NCBI GenBank assembly: GCA_902627245.1
Contig: CACOIH010000010.1
Span: 1 to 47,319 of the forward strand
Reading direction: 5' to 3'
DNA from: an uncultured Alphaproteobacteria bacterium
GTDB taxonomy: Bacteria > Pseudomonadota > Alphaproteobacteria > HIMB59 > GCA-002718135
Length of the DNA stretch: 47,319 nt
The notes under the pieces were generated by a model. The model saw only the letters and a program-made list of their open reading frames with translations. It searched no databases and was not told where the DNA came from. This document shows positions 30,868-41,101 of the stretch, piece by piece. How positions within the stretch are numbered: position 1 is the stretch's first letter; each line of letters begins with the position of its first letter. The position numbers and the translations under genes were made by a program.

Positions 30868-32052
30868 ATGAATTTACATGAATATCAAGCTAAAGACCTC
30901 TTAAGAAAGTATAATTTACCTATATTGCAGGGTAAAAGCTATATAGAAAATATTGATAATTTTAGTAAAGACATAGAAAATATTGAGGGCCCACCGTGGG
31001 TAATTAAATCACAGATACATGCAGGTGGAAGAGGAGCTGGAAAATTTTTAAAACCATTTAATGAAAAAGGTGGTGTACAAATCAGCAATACTTCTGAAGA
31101 CGCTCGAAAAATTGCTATGGGAATGATGGGAAATACCTTAGTTACAAAACAAACAGGAAATGAAGGAAAACTTGTAAAAAGAGTTTATTTGGAGGCTGGA
31201 TGTGAAATTGATAGAGAGTACTATTTAAGTATTTTGCTAGACAGAAATCAGTCAAAATTAATGTTGATGGTCTCTAATGCTGGAGGAATCGATATAGAAG
31301 ATGTTGCTGAAAAGACTCCGGAACGAATTCATTATATCCATTTTGATAATTCAAAAAACATTATAGTAAATGATAATCTTCAAAAAAAATTAAACTTTTC
31401 AATTAATGAATTTAGTCAGTTTAAAGAAATTATTTCTAATTTATGCCGTGCATATGTTGAAATAGATGCCTCTTTGATTGAAATAAATCCACTAGTTGTA
31501 ACAAAAGATAAAAAATTAATTTTACTCGACGCGAAAATTAATATTGATGATAATGCTCTTTTTAGACAAAAAGAAATTGAAAAACTAAAAGATACATCAG
31601 AAGAAAATAAATTAGAACTTGAAGCTTCTGAAAATGATATGGCTTACATAAAGCTTGATGGGAAAATTGGTTGTATGGTTAATGGAGCTGGTTTGGCTAT
31701 GGCAACAATGGATATAATTAAACAATTTGGAATGGAACCAGCAAACTTTTTAGATTTGGGTGGTACAGCAAATAAAGAAAGAGCAATTAAAGCTTTTAAA
31801 ATTATTCAATCAGATCAAAATGTAAAATCAGTTTTCATCAATATTTTTGGAGGCATAATTCATTGCGATATGATTGCTAATGGTATTATAGATGCAATTA
31901 AAGAACTAGATTTCAAACTTCCAGTTGTAGTAAGATTTCAAGGAACAAATTCACAAGAAGGAAGAGACATAATCAATAATTCATCACTAGGATTAATTTC
32001 GATTGATGATTTTTCAAGTGCAGCTCAAAAAGCTGTAGATCTTTCAGAGTAA
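30868..32052 (+). CDS. sucC: Succinyl-CoA synthetase beta subunit
   Basis: [44 protein letters not shown]. Confidence 0.98.
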   Translation: MNLHEYQAKDLLRKYNLPILQGKSYIENIDNFSKDIENIEGPPWVIKSQIHAGGRGAGKFLKPFNEKGGVQISNTSEDARKIAMGMMGNTLVTKQTGNEGKLVKRVYLEAGCEIDREYYLSILLDRNQSKLMLMVSNAGGIDIEDVAEKTPERIHYIHFDNSKNIIVNDNLQKKLNFSINEFSQFKEIISNLCRAYVEIDASLIEINPLVVTKDKKLILLDAKINIDDNALFRQKEIEKLKDTSEENKLELEASENDMAYIKLDGKIGCMVNGAGLAMATMDIIKQFGMEPANFLDLGGTANKERAIKAFKIIQSDQNVKSVFINIFGGIIHCDMIANGIIDAIKELDFKLPVVVRFQGTNSQEGRDIINNSSLGLISIDDFSSAAQKAVDLSE

Positions 32053-32936
32053 TGTCTATTTTAATCAATAAAAATACAAGAGTCATTTGCCAGGGATTTA
32101 CTGGTTCTCAAGGAACGTACCATTCAGAACAGGCGATAGCTTATGGAACTAACATGGTAGGAGGTGTTACTCCAGGGAAGGGTGGACAAGTTCACTTAAA
32201 TTTACCAGTATTTGATACAGTAGCAGAGGCAGTCAAACAGACTGAAGCAAATGCAACAGTCATTTATGTTCCAGCTAAGTTTGCAACTAGAGCAATTCAT
32301 GAAGCTTTAGATGCAAATATTGAACTAATAGTTTGTATCACAGAGGGTATTCCAGTTTTGGATATGATTGATATTAAAAAAAGAATAATGGAAAAAAAAA
32401 CATATCTTGTCGGACCTAACTGCCCAGGTTTGATTACACCTTCAGAATGTAAAATAGGAATTATGCCAGGTTTTATACATAAAAAAGGTAAAATTGGGAT
32501 TGTGAGTAGATCAGGAACATTGACTTATGAAGCCGTAGCTCAGACAACAGAAGTAGGATTAGGACAATCAACTTGTGTAGGCATTGGAGGAGATCCAATA
32601 CATGGAATGAATTTTGTAGATTGTATAAAATTGTTTTTATATGATGATGAAACTGAAGGAATACTAATGATTGGCGAAATAGGTGGTGAAGAGGAAGAAA
32701 ATGCTGCTGAATTTATTTCTAATTCAAAAATCAAAAAACCCATTTCTGCATTTATAGCTGGACAATCGGCACCTAAAGGTAAACGAATGGGTCATGCAGG
32801 TGCAATAGTTTCAGGTTCAAAAGGCACTGCTCGTTCTAAAATTGATTCTTTAGAAAAAGCAGGTGTATTTGTTTCAAAGTCACCAGCTTCTTTAGGAAAA
32901 ACAATGAAAACAGCAATGCAAAATGGGAATATTTAA
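32052..32936 (+). CDS. sucD: Succinyl-CoA synthetase alpha subunit
   Basis: [57 protein letters not shown]. Confidence 0.98.
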   Translation: MSILINKNTRVICQGFTGSQGTYHSEQAIAYGTNMVGGVTPGKGGQVHLNLPVFDTVAEAVKQTEANATVIYVPAKFATRAIHEALDANIELIVCITEGIPVLDMIDIKKRIMEKKTYLVGPNCPGLITPSECKIGIMPGFIHKKGKIGIVSRSGTLTYEAVAQTTEVGLGQSTCVGIGGDPIHGMNFVDCIKLFLYDDETEGILMIGEIGGEEEENAAEFISNSKIKKPISAFIAGQSAPKGKRMGHAGAIVSGSKGTARSKIDSLEKAGVFVSKSPASLGKTMKTAMQNGNI

Positions 32937-32986
32937 GTTCTATTTCTTTAATTATCCTTTATTAAAAATAATAGTAATAAGCTTAT

Positions 32987-35890
32987 ATGAATGATTCTTT
33001 TTTAAATAGTGCAAATGCACCTTATGTTGCAGAATTATATTTTAAATATAAAGACAATCCTGATAGTGTTGATAGTAACTGGAAAGATTTCTTTAGCAAT
33101 TTAAATGAAGACGACCATTCAGTATTAAAAGACTTTGGTGGGCCTGAATGGAAACAGAGACCATCGAACGTAATTGATGATATTTCCTTTGATAAAAAAA
33201 TAAGATCTTTTCAAAATATTGATTTTGATAGTTTCAAAACATCAACTTTAGATTCTATAAGAGCATTAAGATTGATAAGAGCCTTCAGAATAAATGGACA
33301 CCTAATTGCTGATTTAGACCCACTTAAAATTTTAGAAAGAAATTACCCACCTGAACTTGATTATAAAAGCTATGGTTTTTCTGACAGCGATTTAAATAGA
33401 GAAATATTCATTGATGGCAGTCTAGGATTGGATAGAGGAAAGCTAAAAGATATAATTAGAATATTAAAAGAAACATATTGTTCATCAATAGGTGTTGAAT
33501 TTTTGCATATTCAACAAGCTGGTCAAAAGCAATGGGTTCAAGAAAGAATAGAAGAAGTTAGAAATAAAACTAACTTTACAAGTGAAGGGAAAAAAGCAAT
33601 TTATAAAAGAATAGTTGAATCTGAATTGTTTGAACAATTTTTAGATAAGAAATTTCTTGGTACAAAAAGATATGGTATCGAAGGTGGTGAGTCAATGATC
33701 CCCGGTATTGAACAAATTGTTAAACAAGCATGTATATCAGGTATTGAGGATATAATTATCGGTACTGCTCATAGAGGACGATTAACGTTACTCTCAAGCG
33801 TTTTGGAGATGTCCTACAAAAATATTTTATCAAAATTTCAAGGTTCAATTAATGATCCTAATGAAGTTCTCGGATCAGGTGATGTAAAGTATCATTTAGG
33901 AGTATCTACAGATAGAGAATTTGAAAGTAAAAAAATTCATTTATCTTTAACATCTAACCCATCTCACCTTGAAGCAGTAAATCCTGTAGTTGTTGGAAAG
34001 GTAAGAGCTAAACAGACTTTATCCAAAGATAAAAATACAGATAAAGTAATTGCTTTATTAATACACGGAGATGCTGCTGTGGCTGGTCAAGGTGTAGTAG
34101 CTGAAACATTTGCTATGTCACAACTAAGGGGTTTTAGGACAGGTGGCACTATACACTTTGTTATAAACAACCAAATTGGGTTTACTACAATGCCTCAATA
34201 TGGAAGATCAGCACCATACTGTACTGAAATTGCGAAAATGGTTCAGGCTCCAATATTTCATGTTAATGGAGATGATCCTGAAGCTGTAGTTCATGTTTGT
34301 CGTTTAGCAACAGAATTTAGAAATAAGTTTAAAGTCGATGTGGTTGTAGATATGTTTTGTTATCGAAGATCTGGTCACAATGAGGCTGATGAACCTTCAT
34401 TTACGCAACCATTAATGTACAAAGCAATAAAAAGTCATCCAACAACAAGAAAAATTTATGAAAAAAAATTAGTTGATAATTCTATTATGACTGAAGAAGA
34501 ATCAAAAAATATAGCTGATGATTTTAAATCTTTTTTAGATCAAGAATTTGAAGCAGCAAAAAATTATAACCCCAATAAAGCTGATTGGCTTGAAGGTACA
34601 TGGACTGGTCTATCAACGGCAACTTTTGATGCAAGACGAGGAAAAACTTCTGTAAAGAAAGACGAACTAATTGATATAGCAAAAAAAATACATCTTATTC
34701 CAAGTGAATTTAATGCACATAAAAGAATCCAAAAAATATATCATGAAAGATTAGAGTCAGTTGTTAATGGAAAAAATATTGATTGGGCAACTGCTGAGAG
34801 TCTAGCATTTGCTACACTTCTAAATGAAGGATATGGAGTTAGGCTTTCAGGTCAAGATGTTGGACGTGGAACTTTTAGTCATCGACACGGAGTTTTATAT
34901 GATCAAGTAAATGAAAAAAGACATGTACCTCTAAGACATTTTCAACAAAAACAAGGTTACTTTGAAATAGTCGATAGTTTTTTATCCGAATTTGGAGTTC
35001 TTGGTTTTGAATACGGCTACTCACAAGCAGATCCTAAAACATTGGTAATTTGGGAAGCTCAATTTGGTGACTTTGCCAATGGTGCACAAATTATGATTGA
35101 TCAATTCATAAGCTCTGGCGAAAGAAAATGGTTAAGAATGTCTGGCCTAACTTTATTATTACCTCATGGGCATGAAGGTCAAGGACCGGAACATACAAGC
35201 GGACGATTGGAACGTTTTCTTCAAATGTGTGCTGAAGATAATATGCAAATAATTAACTGTACCAGTCCTGCAAACTATTTCCATGTTCTAAGAAGACAAT
35301 TGCATAGAAACTTCAGAAAGCCACTAATAATTTTTACTCCAAAATCAACCTTGAGACATAAGAAAAACACATCTGACATTGATCAATTTATAAATGGCTC
35401 AACGTTTCATAGAATACTAACTGATTTGATTCCTAATAGTGAAAAAAAGAAAAAAAAGAGATTATTATTATGTTCTGGAAAAATATATTTTGAAATTCAA
35501 GATAGATTGGAAAAGTTAAATATTAAAAACTGTGCAATTATTCGTCTCGAACAAATATACCCATTTCCATATGAAATATTTAAGGATGAACTTATAAATT
35601 ACAAAGATGCTGAAATATTATGGGTTCAAGAGGAGCCAAAGAATATGGGCGCTTGGGGATTTGTCAGAAGTAGAATTGAAAGTGTAATGTCAGAAGCTGA
35701 CGTTAAACAAAAAGAACTTTACTATGTCGGCAGAAGCCCTGCCGCTTCACCTGCCGCTGGATCACTCCCAAGGCACATAACAAATCAGGAAAATATTATT
35801 AGTCTTGCAACCGAAGGAGATATTGAAAAAGTCAAAAAATCGTGGGCAGGCGTATCAACAAAATTAAAAACAAATCTGCCAATTGAATAA
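32987..35890 (+). CDS. sucA: 2-oxoglutarate dehydrogenase E1 component
   Basis: KRYGIEGGESMIPGIEQIV; IGTAHRGRLTLL; GDAAVAGQGVVAETFAMSQL; SGQDVGRGTFSHRH. Confidence 0.98.
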   Translation: MNDSFLNSANAPYVAELYFKYKDNPDSVDSNWKDFFSNLNEDDHSVLKDFGGPEWKQRPSNVIDDISFDKKIRSFQNIDFDSFKTSTLDSIRALRLIRAFRINGHLIADLDPLKILERNYPPELDYKSYGFSDSDLNREIFIDGSLGLDRGKLKDIIRILKETYCSSIGVEFLHIQQAGQKQWVQERIEEVRNKTNFTSEGKKAIYKRIVESELFEQFLDKKFLGTKRYGIEGGESMIPGIEQIVKQACISGIEDIIIGTAHRGRLTLLSSVLEMSYKNILSKFQGSINDPNEVLGSGDVKYHLGVSTDREFESKKIHLSLTSNPSHLEAVNPVVVGKVRAKQTLSKDKNTDKVIALLIHGDAAVAGQGVVAETFAMSQLRGFRTGGTIHFVINNQIGFTTMPQYGRSAPYCTEIAKMVQAPIFHVNGDDPEAVVHVCRLATEFRNKFKVDVVVDMFCYRRSGHNEADEPSFTQPLMYKAIKSHPTTRKIYEKKLVDNSIMTEEESKNIADDFKSFLDQEFEAAKNYNPNKADWLEGTWTGLSTATFDARRGKTSVKKDELIDIAKKIHLIPSEFNAHKRIQKIYHERLESVVNGKNIDWATAESLAFATLLNEGYGVRLSGQDVGRGTFSHRHGVLYDQVNEKRHVPLRHFQQKQGYFEIVDSFLSEFGVLGFEYGYSQADPKTLVIWEAQFGDFANGAQIMIDQFISSGERKWLRMSGLTLLLPHGHEGQGPEHTSGRLERFLQMCAEDNMQIINCTSPANYFHVLRRQLHRNFRKPLIIFTPKSTLRHKKNTSDIDQFINGSTFHRILTDLIPNSEKKKKKRLLLCSGKIYFEIQDRLEKLNIKNCAIIRLEQIYPFPYEIFKDELINYKDAEILWVQEEPKNMGAWGFVRSRIESVMSEADVKQKELYYVGRSPAASPAAGSLPRHITNQENIISLATEGDIEKVKKSWAGVSTKLKTNLPIE

Positions 35891-35931
35891 ATATAACTAA
35901 ATGTTATTAAAGTAATATAAAAGTAATATAA

Positions 35932-37122
35932 ATGAGTACAGAATTAATTGTTCCAACACTTGGTGAGTCAATCACAGAAGCAACAGTTTCAAAATGGCTA
36001 ATAAATATAGGGGACAGTTTTGAAGCTGATCAGCCGTTGGTTGAAATTGAAACTGATAAAATAACTGTTGAAGTACCAGCTCCTCACGCAGGTTCTCTAA
36101 AAGAAATTAAAGTTCAAGAAGGCACTGATATAAATATTGGAGGTATCTTAGGTATATTGGATGAAAGCAAAGGTGACAAACTAGGTTCACCTAAAATCAA
36201 GCAACAAAATAATGAAGTAAAACCTAACATTGAAAAAGAAAAAAAAGAAAACTCACAAGTAGATTCAAATTCTAATAAATCTTCTCCATCTGCTAGAAAA
36301 ATGGCAGAAGAAAATAATATTAGTATTCAGGATATTAAATCATCTAGATCTGATGGAAGAATAAACAAAGAAGATGTAGTTAATCATATTAATTCTTCAG
36401 GAAAAGACTCAAGCACATCTAGTGAAAGAGAAGAAATTGTTAAAATGTCTAAAATTAGACAGACGATTTCAAAAAGACTTAAAGAGGCTCAAAACACAGC
36501 TGCAATATTAACTACGTTTAATGAAGTTGACATGTCTCAAATTATGGAAATTAGAAATTCTAAAAATAAAGAATTCCAAGAACGATATGAAGTCAAATTA
36601 GGCTTTATGTCTTTCTTTGTTAAAGCTGTGACAGAAAGTTTGAAAGAATTTCCTGCTGTTAATGCAGAAATCAAAGATGAAAATATTATTTATAAAAATC
36701 ACTTCGATATTGGTATAGCAGTTGGAACTGAAAAAGGACTTGTAGTTCCTGTTTTAAAAGATGCTGATACAATGAATTTTGGACAAATTGAAAAGAGTAT
36801 TATTGAATTAAGCACAAAGGCAAAAGATGGAACATTATCGATGGATGATTTATCTGGGGGTACATTTACAATTTCTAACGGTGGAGTTTATGGCTCTATG
36901 CTAAGCACGCCTATTATTAATAGACCGCAATCAGGTATTCTTGGAATGCATAATATCCAAAAAAGAGCAGTAGTAGTTGACGATGAAATTGTAATTAGAC
37001 CAATGATGTATGTAGCATTAAGTTATGATCATAGAATTATTGATGGTAAAGAGAGTGTTGGTTTTTTAGTAAGTGTTAAAAAATTGTTAGAAAACCCGTC
37101 ACAATTAGTATTAGGAATATAG
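35932..37122 (+). CDS. sucB: Dihydrolipoyllysine succinyltransferase (2-oxoglutarate dehydrogenase E2)
   Basis: [17 protein letters not shown] lipoyl domain with ETDK; C-terminal [19 protein letters not shown]. Confidence 0.97.
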   Translation: MSTELIVPTLGESITEATVSKWLINIGDSFEADQPLVEIETDKITVEVPAPHAGSLKEIKVQEGTDINIGGILGILDESKGDKLGSPKIKQQNNEVKPNIEKEKKENSQVDSNSNKSSPSARKMAEENNISIQDIKSSRSDGRINKEDVVNHINSSGKDSSTSSEREEIVKMSKIRQTISKRLKEAQNTAAILTTFNEVDMSQIMEIRNSKNKEFQERYEVKLGFMSFFVKAVTESLKEFPAVNAEIKDENIIYKNHFDIGIAVGTEKGLVVPVLKDADTMNFGQIEKSIIELSTKAKDGTLSMDDLSGGTFTISNGGVYGSMLSTPIINRPQSGILGMHNIQKRAVVVDDEIVIRPMMYVALSYDHRIIDGKESVGFLVSVKKLLENPSQLVLGI

Positions 37123-37123
37123 T

Positions 37124-38521
37124 ATGGAAGATTTTGATTTAATTATTATTGGTGCAGGACCAGGTGGTTATGTTGCAGCAATTAGAGCAGCACAACTTGG
37201 AATGAAAGTTGCCTGCATTGAAAAAGAATCCTCACTTGGCGGTACGTGTTTAAATATAGGATGTATTCCTTCAAAAGCTTTATTAAATTCTTCTGAAAAA
37301 TTTGTAGAGATATCCAATCATGCAGCAGAGCATGGAATTAAAACTTCTAATGTAGATTTAGATTTAGATGTATTGATGCAAAGAAAGACTAAGATTGTAA
37401 AAAAATTAACAACTGGAATAGGTTTCTTATTTAAAAAAAACAAAATTACTCATATCCCAGGTTCAGCATCATTTGTTGATTCCAAAACAGTTTCAATTAA
37501 AAATGGAAAACAAGAAATCACAGCATCAGCAAAAAACTTTATTATTGCTACTGGATCATCTTCTATAGAGATACCAAAGATTCCTGTAGATGAAAAACAA
37601 ATTGTGTCTTCAACTGGAGCACTCTCATTAACTAAAGTTCCTAAATCACTTCTCGTTATTGGCGGTGGTTATATTGGATTAGAAATGGGATCAGTATGGA
37701 GTAGACTTGGATCTAAAGTGACTGTTGTTGAAGCGCTAGATAGAATTGTACCAACAATGGATGGCGAAATAGCAAAAGAGTTTATGAAAATGCTTCAAAA
37801 ACAAGGTTTGGAATTTAAACTATCACATAAAGTGAGTTCAGCTAAATCTACTAAATCAGGAGTAGATGTTAAAATGGAAACATCTGATAAAAAAGTAATT
37901 AAAGAAAATTATGAAGTTGTTTTAATGTCAGTTGGTAGAAAACCTAACACTGAAGGATTGGGTTTAGAAAAAATTGGAGTTAAGTTAACAGATAAAAAAT
38001 CAATTGAAATCAAAGATAATTTTCAAACGTCAGTAAAAGGAATTTTTGCTATAGGTGATGTAGCACCAGGACCAATGCTAGCACATAAAGCTGAAGAAGA
38101 AGGGGTAGCTTGTGTAGAATATATAAATGGTCAAAAGCCTCATATAAACTATGATGCTATACCTGCAATTGTTTACACTAATCCCGAGATAGCATCTGTT
38201 GGTAAAACAGAAGAACAACTTAAAGAAGAAAATAAAGAATTCAAAACTGGAAAATTCCCCTTTATGGCAAATGGTCGTGCATTAACAACATCGGCTTCTG
38301 AAGGTTTTGTTAAAATTTTAGTAGATAAAAAAACAGATGAAATTTTAGGTGCTCATATAATTGGTCATGACGCAGGTCAATTAATTGCAGAGATAGTTAC
38401 CACTATTGAATTTGGTGGAAGTGCAGAAGATATTGCGAGAGTATGTCATGCTCATCCAACAACAAGTGAAGCAGTAAAAGAAGCAGCTTTAAGCGTAGAT
38501 GGGAGAGCTATTCATATCTAA
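37124..38521 (+). CDS. lpdA: Dihydrolipoyl dehydrogenase
   Basis: IIGAGPGGYVAAIRAAQLGMKVACIEKESSLGGTCLNIGCIPSKALL; HAHPTTSEAVKEAAL. Confidence 0.98.
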   Translation: MEDFDLIIIGAGPGGYVAAIRAAQLGMKVACIEKESSLGGTCLNIGCIPSKALLNSSEKFVEISNHAAEHGIKTSNVDLDLDVLMQRKTKIVKKLTTGIGFLFKKNKITHIPGSASFVDSKTVSIKNGKQEITASAKNFIIATGSSSIEIPKIPVDEKQIVSSTGALSLTKVPKSLLVIGGGYIGLEMGSVWSRLGSKVTVVEALDRIVPTMDGEIAKEFMKMLQKQGLEFKLSHKVSSAKSTKSGVDVKMETSDKKVIKENYEVVLMSVGRKPNTEGLGLEKIGVKLTDKKSIEIKDNFQTSVKGIFAIGDVAPGPMLAHKAEEEGVACVEYINGQKPHINYDAIPAIVYTNPEIASVGKTEEQLKEENKEFKTGKFPFMANGRALTTSASEGFVKILVDKKTDEILGAHIIGHDAGQLIAEIVTTIEFGGSAEDIARVCHAHPTTSEAVKEAALSVDGRAIHI

Positions 38522-38524
38522 TTA

Positions 38525-39490
38525 ATGTTTAAATTAACAATTAAATTAATCTTTATTTTTTTTATAACCAACATCTTTAATCAATCATTTTCTAAAGAAA
38601 CTAAATTTGAAAAAAGACTTAAGAAAGATATTGATAAATTATCTAAAATAAGTGGTTTTATAGATAATGAATTAAAATTATATGATGAGGAACTAGTTAT
38701 AGATAAAAAAAATACTATTATTATCATTTATAATCATGGTTCACATACTCCAGAAAAGAGAAGAGAAGAGTGTGTTAAAGGAGCTGGAAGAATCCCTGAG
38801 GTGATTTCTAGTTTACATAATAAAAAAATAAATAATATGACAATAAGAATATACCGTATGTGTTCAGGAGTCAGAGGGCTTGGTGACCATCACTTTGATA
38901 GGGTACATAAACTTTTTGTTGATGAGGGTAACCCCAATGGATTTATTGATCTTATTGATTATGATGGAATAAAATTGTATGACAAAGTTCAACAACATTT
39001 AAGAAGACAAGTTGTAATAGACACAATTGATAATCTCTTAGAGAAAGGTTACGATAATATTATTCTATCTGGATTATCTGCAGGTGGTTTTTTATCATTT
39101 TATTTAACAGCTCATTTTCCTGACAAAATTAATGGTAGTATTATATTCAATCCCGCAGCTTTTCAGGGTAAACTATCTGAAAATGCTTACCCACCACGTC
39201 AAGTTTTGAGAGAAAATTGGGAAAAAGAAATGTCGCAATTTTCTGAGATTAATTCCTTAGTATTTATTCATGATGATGATGGATTAGAAGATAGTACAAC
39301 TTTATCTTTTTTGACAAAAATGAATAAAGTGAAGACAATTAATTACACGGATTTTGGATGTGAGCCTCCTCTTAACAACAAATATAAAGCTCACATATTT
39401 CCTGTTTATCCAGAAAAGGATAGTTGTTTTACTAAATGGGAAAAGAAAAATAATTATATAATTGATTATTTAAAAAGCATTTATAATTAA
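38525..39490 (+). CDS. Putative exported alpha/beta-hydrolase-like protein
   Basis: N-terminal signal peptide; IIYNHGSHTPEKRREECVKGAGR; ILSGLSAGGFLSFYLTAHFPDKI nucleophile elbow. Confidence 0.7.
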   Translation: MFKLTIKLIFIFFITNIFNQSFSKETKFEKRLKKDIDKLSKISGFIDNELKLYDEELVIDKKNTIIIIYNHGSHTPEKRREECVKGAGRIPEVISSLHNKKINNMTIRIYRMCSGVRGLGDHHFDRVHKLFVDEGNPNGFIDLIDYDGIKLYDKVQQHLRRQVVIDTIDNLLEKGYDNIILSGLSAGGFLSFYLTAHFPDKINGSIIFNPAAFQGKLSENAYPPRQVLRENWEKEMSQFSEINSLVFIHDDDGLEDSTTLSFLTKMNKVKTINYTDFGCEPPLNNKYKAHIFPVYPEKDSCFTKWEKKNNYIIDYLKSIYN

Positions 39491-39694
39491 TTAAATTTTA
39501 CTTAAATCCATATTCTTTTTATATTTTTTTGATGATTGTTTAACAACTGCTTGACCACATCTCATAACTTTTCTTTTAAGATCAAAAGTCATTTTAGGCT
39601 CACCATGCAATTTCCACCCATTTGATAAAGCTTCTGTTACTCTTTGACAAAAGTCAACAGTATCATCATCAGTAATAAACCTATAACCTTTCAT
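39491..39694 (-). CDS. DUF1737-like small protein
   Basis: MKGYRFITDDDTVDFCQRVTEALSNGWKLHGEPKMTFD. Confidence 0.75.
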   Translation of the reverse strand: MKGYRFITDDDTVDFCQRVTEALSNGWKLHGEPKMTFDLKRKVMRCGQAVVKQSSKKYKKNMDLSKI

Positions 39695-39711
39695 TATTAT
39701 CTCCTTTTAAA

Positions 39712-40374
39712 TTATTTTATATTTAACAAATTTATTTCTATTATTTTAATCAAGTACTCAACAAGATCTGTTTGCATATCAGCGGTAAATTTATTTTTAT
39801 CTTTTGAACCCATAGCTAATATAATTATATCTTCACCAAACTTTACTTTTAATAAAATATAAGATTTTATAATTGTTGATTTATTAGGAAAAAAAATAAG
39901 TAAACCATTAGGATTTTGATTGAGGTTTGTAATCATTTTATTTTTAAAATAACTGTTAGCAATTTTATTATCTAATTGTGCTAAATTTTCAGCTTTAACA
40001 TTTTCATTTGTAATAAAACAATTCATTTCATCACAACCTAGTATTACTTTAAGATCATTTTTTATTAATCCTATCAATTTGGGTAAATTCTTAATATTTA
40101 AAATTCTTATTGTTGATTTTAGAACTCTTTTTTGAGCATTGAGATGGCTTTTTCCAGCAATTAAAACTTTTGTCATTTGATTTTGTAAATCAATATTCTG
40201 TTGCGAAATTTTTTTGTAACGATAAGCTTCAAGGTCTATAACCTTATCGGAACTATTATCTGAAAGTGGAAAATTTAAATCTTTTACAAGATCTGAATTT
40301 TTAATAAAAAAATTTTTATTTTTTTTTAAGAAATCAATTATTTTTTTTTCTGATAATTCATCTTCTTTTGCCAT
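39712..40374 (-). CDS. DUF484 family (GAF-like) protein
   Basis: IIDFLKKNKNFFIKNSDLVKDLNFP...VIDLEAYRYKKISQQNIDLQNQM; internal Met 40374 preferred over the track start, which overlaps the transaldolase-like gene. Confidence 0.85.
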   Translation of the reverse strand: MAKEDELSEKKIIDFLKKNKNFFIKNSDLVKDLNFPLSDNSSDKVIDLEAYRYKKISQQNIDLQNQMTKVLIAGKSHLNAQKRVLKSTIRILNIKNLPKLIGLIKNDLKVILGCDEMNCFITNENVKAENLAQLDNKIANSYFKNKMITNLNQNPNGLLIFFPNKSTIIKSYILLKVKFGEDIIILAMGSKDKNKFTADMQTDLVEYLIKIIEINLLNIK

Positions 40375-40378
40375 AAAA

Positions 40379-41038
40379 TTATTTAGGCAGTATCTGTTGT
40401 CCTGTTTTTGCCCAATCATCTAGAAAAGCTTTCAATCCTTTGTCAGTAAGAGGATGTTTATAAAGTTCATGAATTACCTTTGGAGGTAGAGTGGCAACAT
40501 GAGCCCCAATTACAGCTGAGTCAATAAGATGCTGAGTATTTCTGACAGAAGCTACTAAAACCTCTGTATCAAAACCATAGTTTTCATACATGATGACAAT
40601 ATTAGAAATAAGATCCATTCCTTTTTCACCAATGTCGTCTAGTCTTCCAACAAAAGGTGAAATAAAAGTTGCACCAACCTTTGCTGCTAAAAGTGCTTGT
40701 GCTGCAGAAAAACAAAGTGTGACATTAACCATAATATTTTTTTCTCTCAATGATTTACATGTCTTGAGTCCAGCTGGAGTTAACGGAACTTTCACGGCTA
40801 CATTTTTGGCAAGAGATGCTAAATACAATCCTTCTTCTAACATTTTTTCAAATTCAGTCGCTGTTACCTCAGCGCTTACTGGTCCCGGTACAATTGAACA
40901 AATTGTTTTAATCGTTTCACCCATATCTTTTCCACTTTTTGCTATTAATGATGGATTCGTAGTCACTCCATCAATTAGTCCACTTGGCATTAATTGCTCA
41001 ATCTCAGGTATATCGGCGGTGTCTATAAAAAATTTCAT
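40379..41038 (-). CDS. Fructose-6-phosphate aldolase / transaldolase family
   Basis: [80 protein letters not shown]. Confidence 0.95.
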   Translation of the reverse strand: MKFFIDTADIPEIEQLMPSGLIDGVTTNPSLIAKSGKDMGETIKTICSIVPGPVSAEVTATEFEKMLEEGLYLASLAKNVAVKVPLTPAGLKTCKSLREKNIMVNVTLCFSAAQALLAAKVGATFISPFVGRLDDIGEKGMDLISNIVIMYENYGFDTEVLVASVRNTQHLIDSAVIGAHVATLPPKVIHELYKHPLTDKGLKAFLDDWAKTGQQILPK

Positions 41039-41101
41039 TGTTTGTTGTATACCATATACAAGTTATTTAGAAAGTTAACATATAAAAAGTAAATAAATAT
41101 A

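Noticed and set aside
40590-41078. 162-aa plus-strand ORF
   Set aside because: Antisense to the transaldolase-like gene; the opposite strand has clear conserved motifs.
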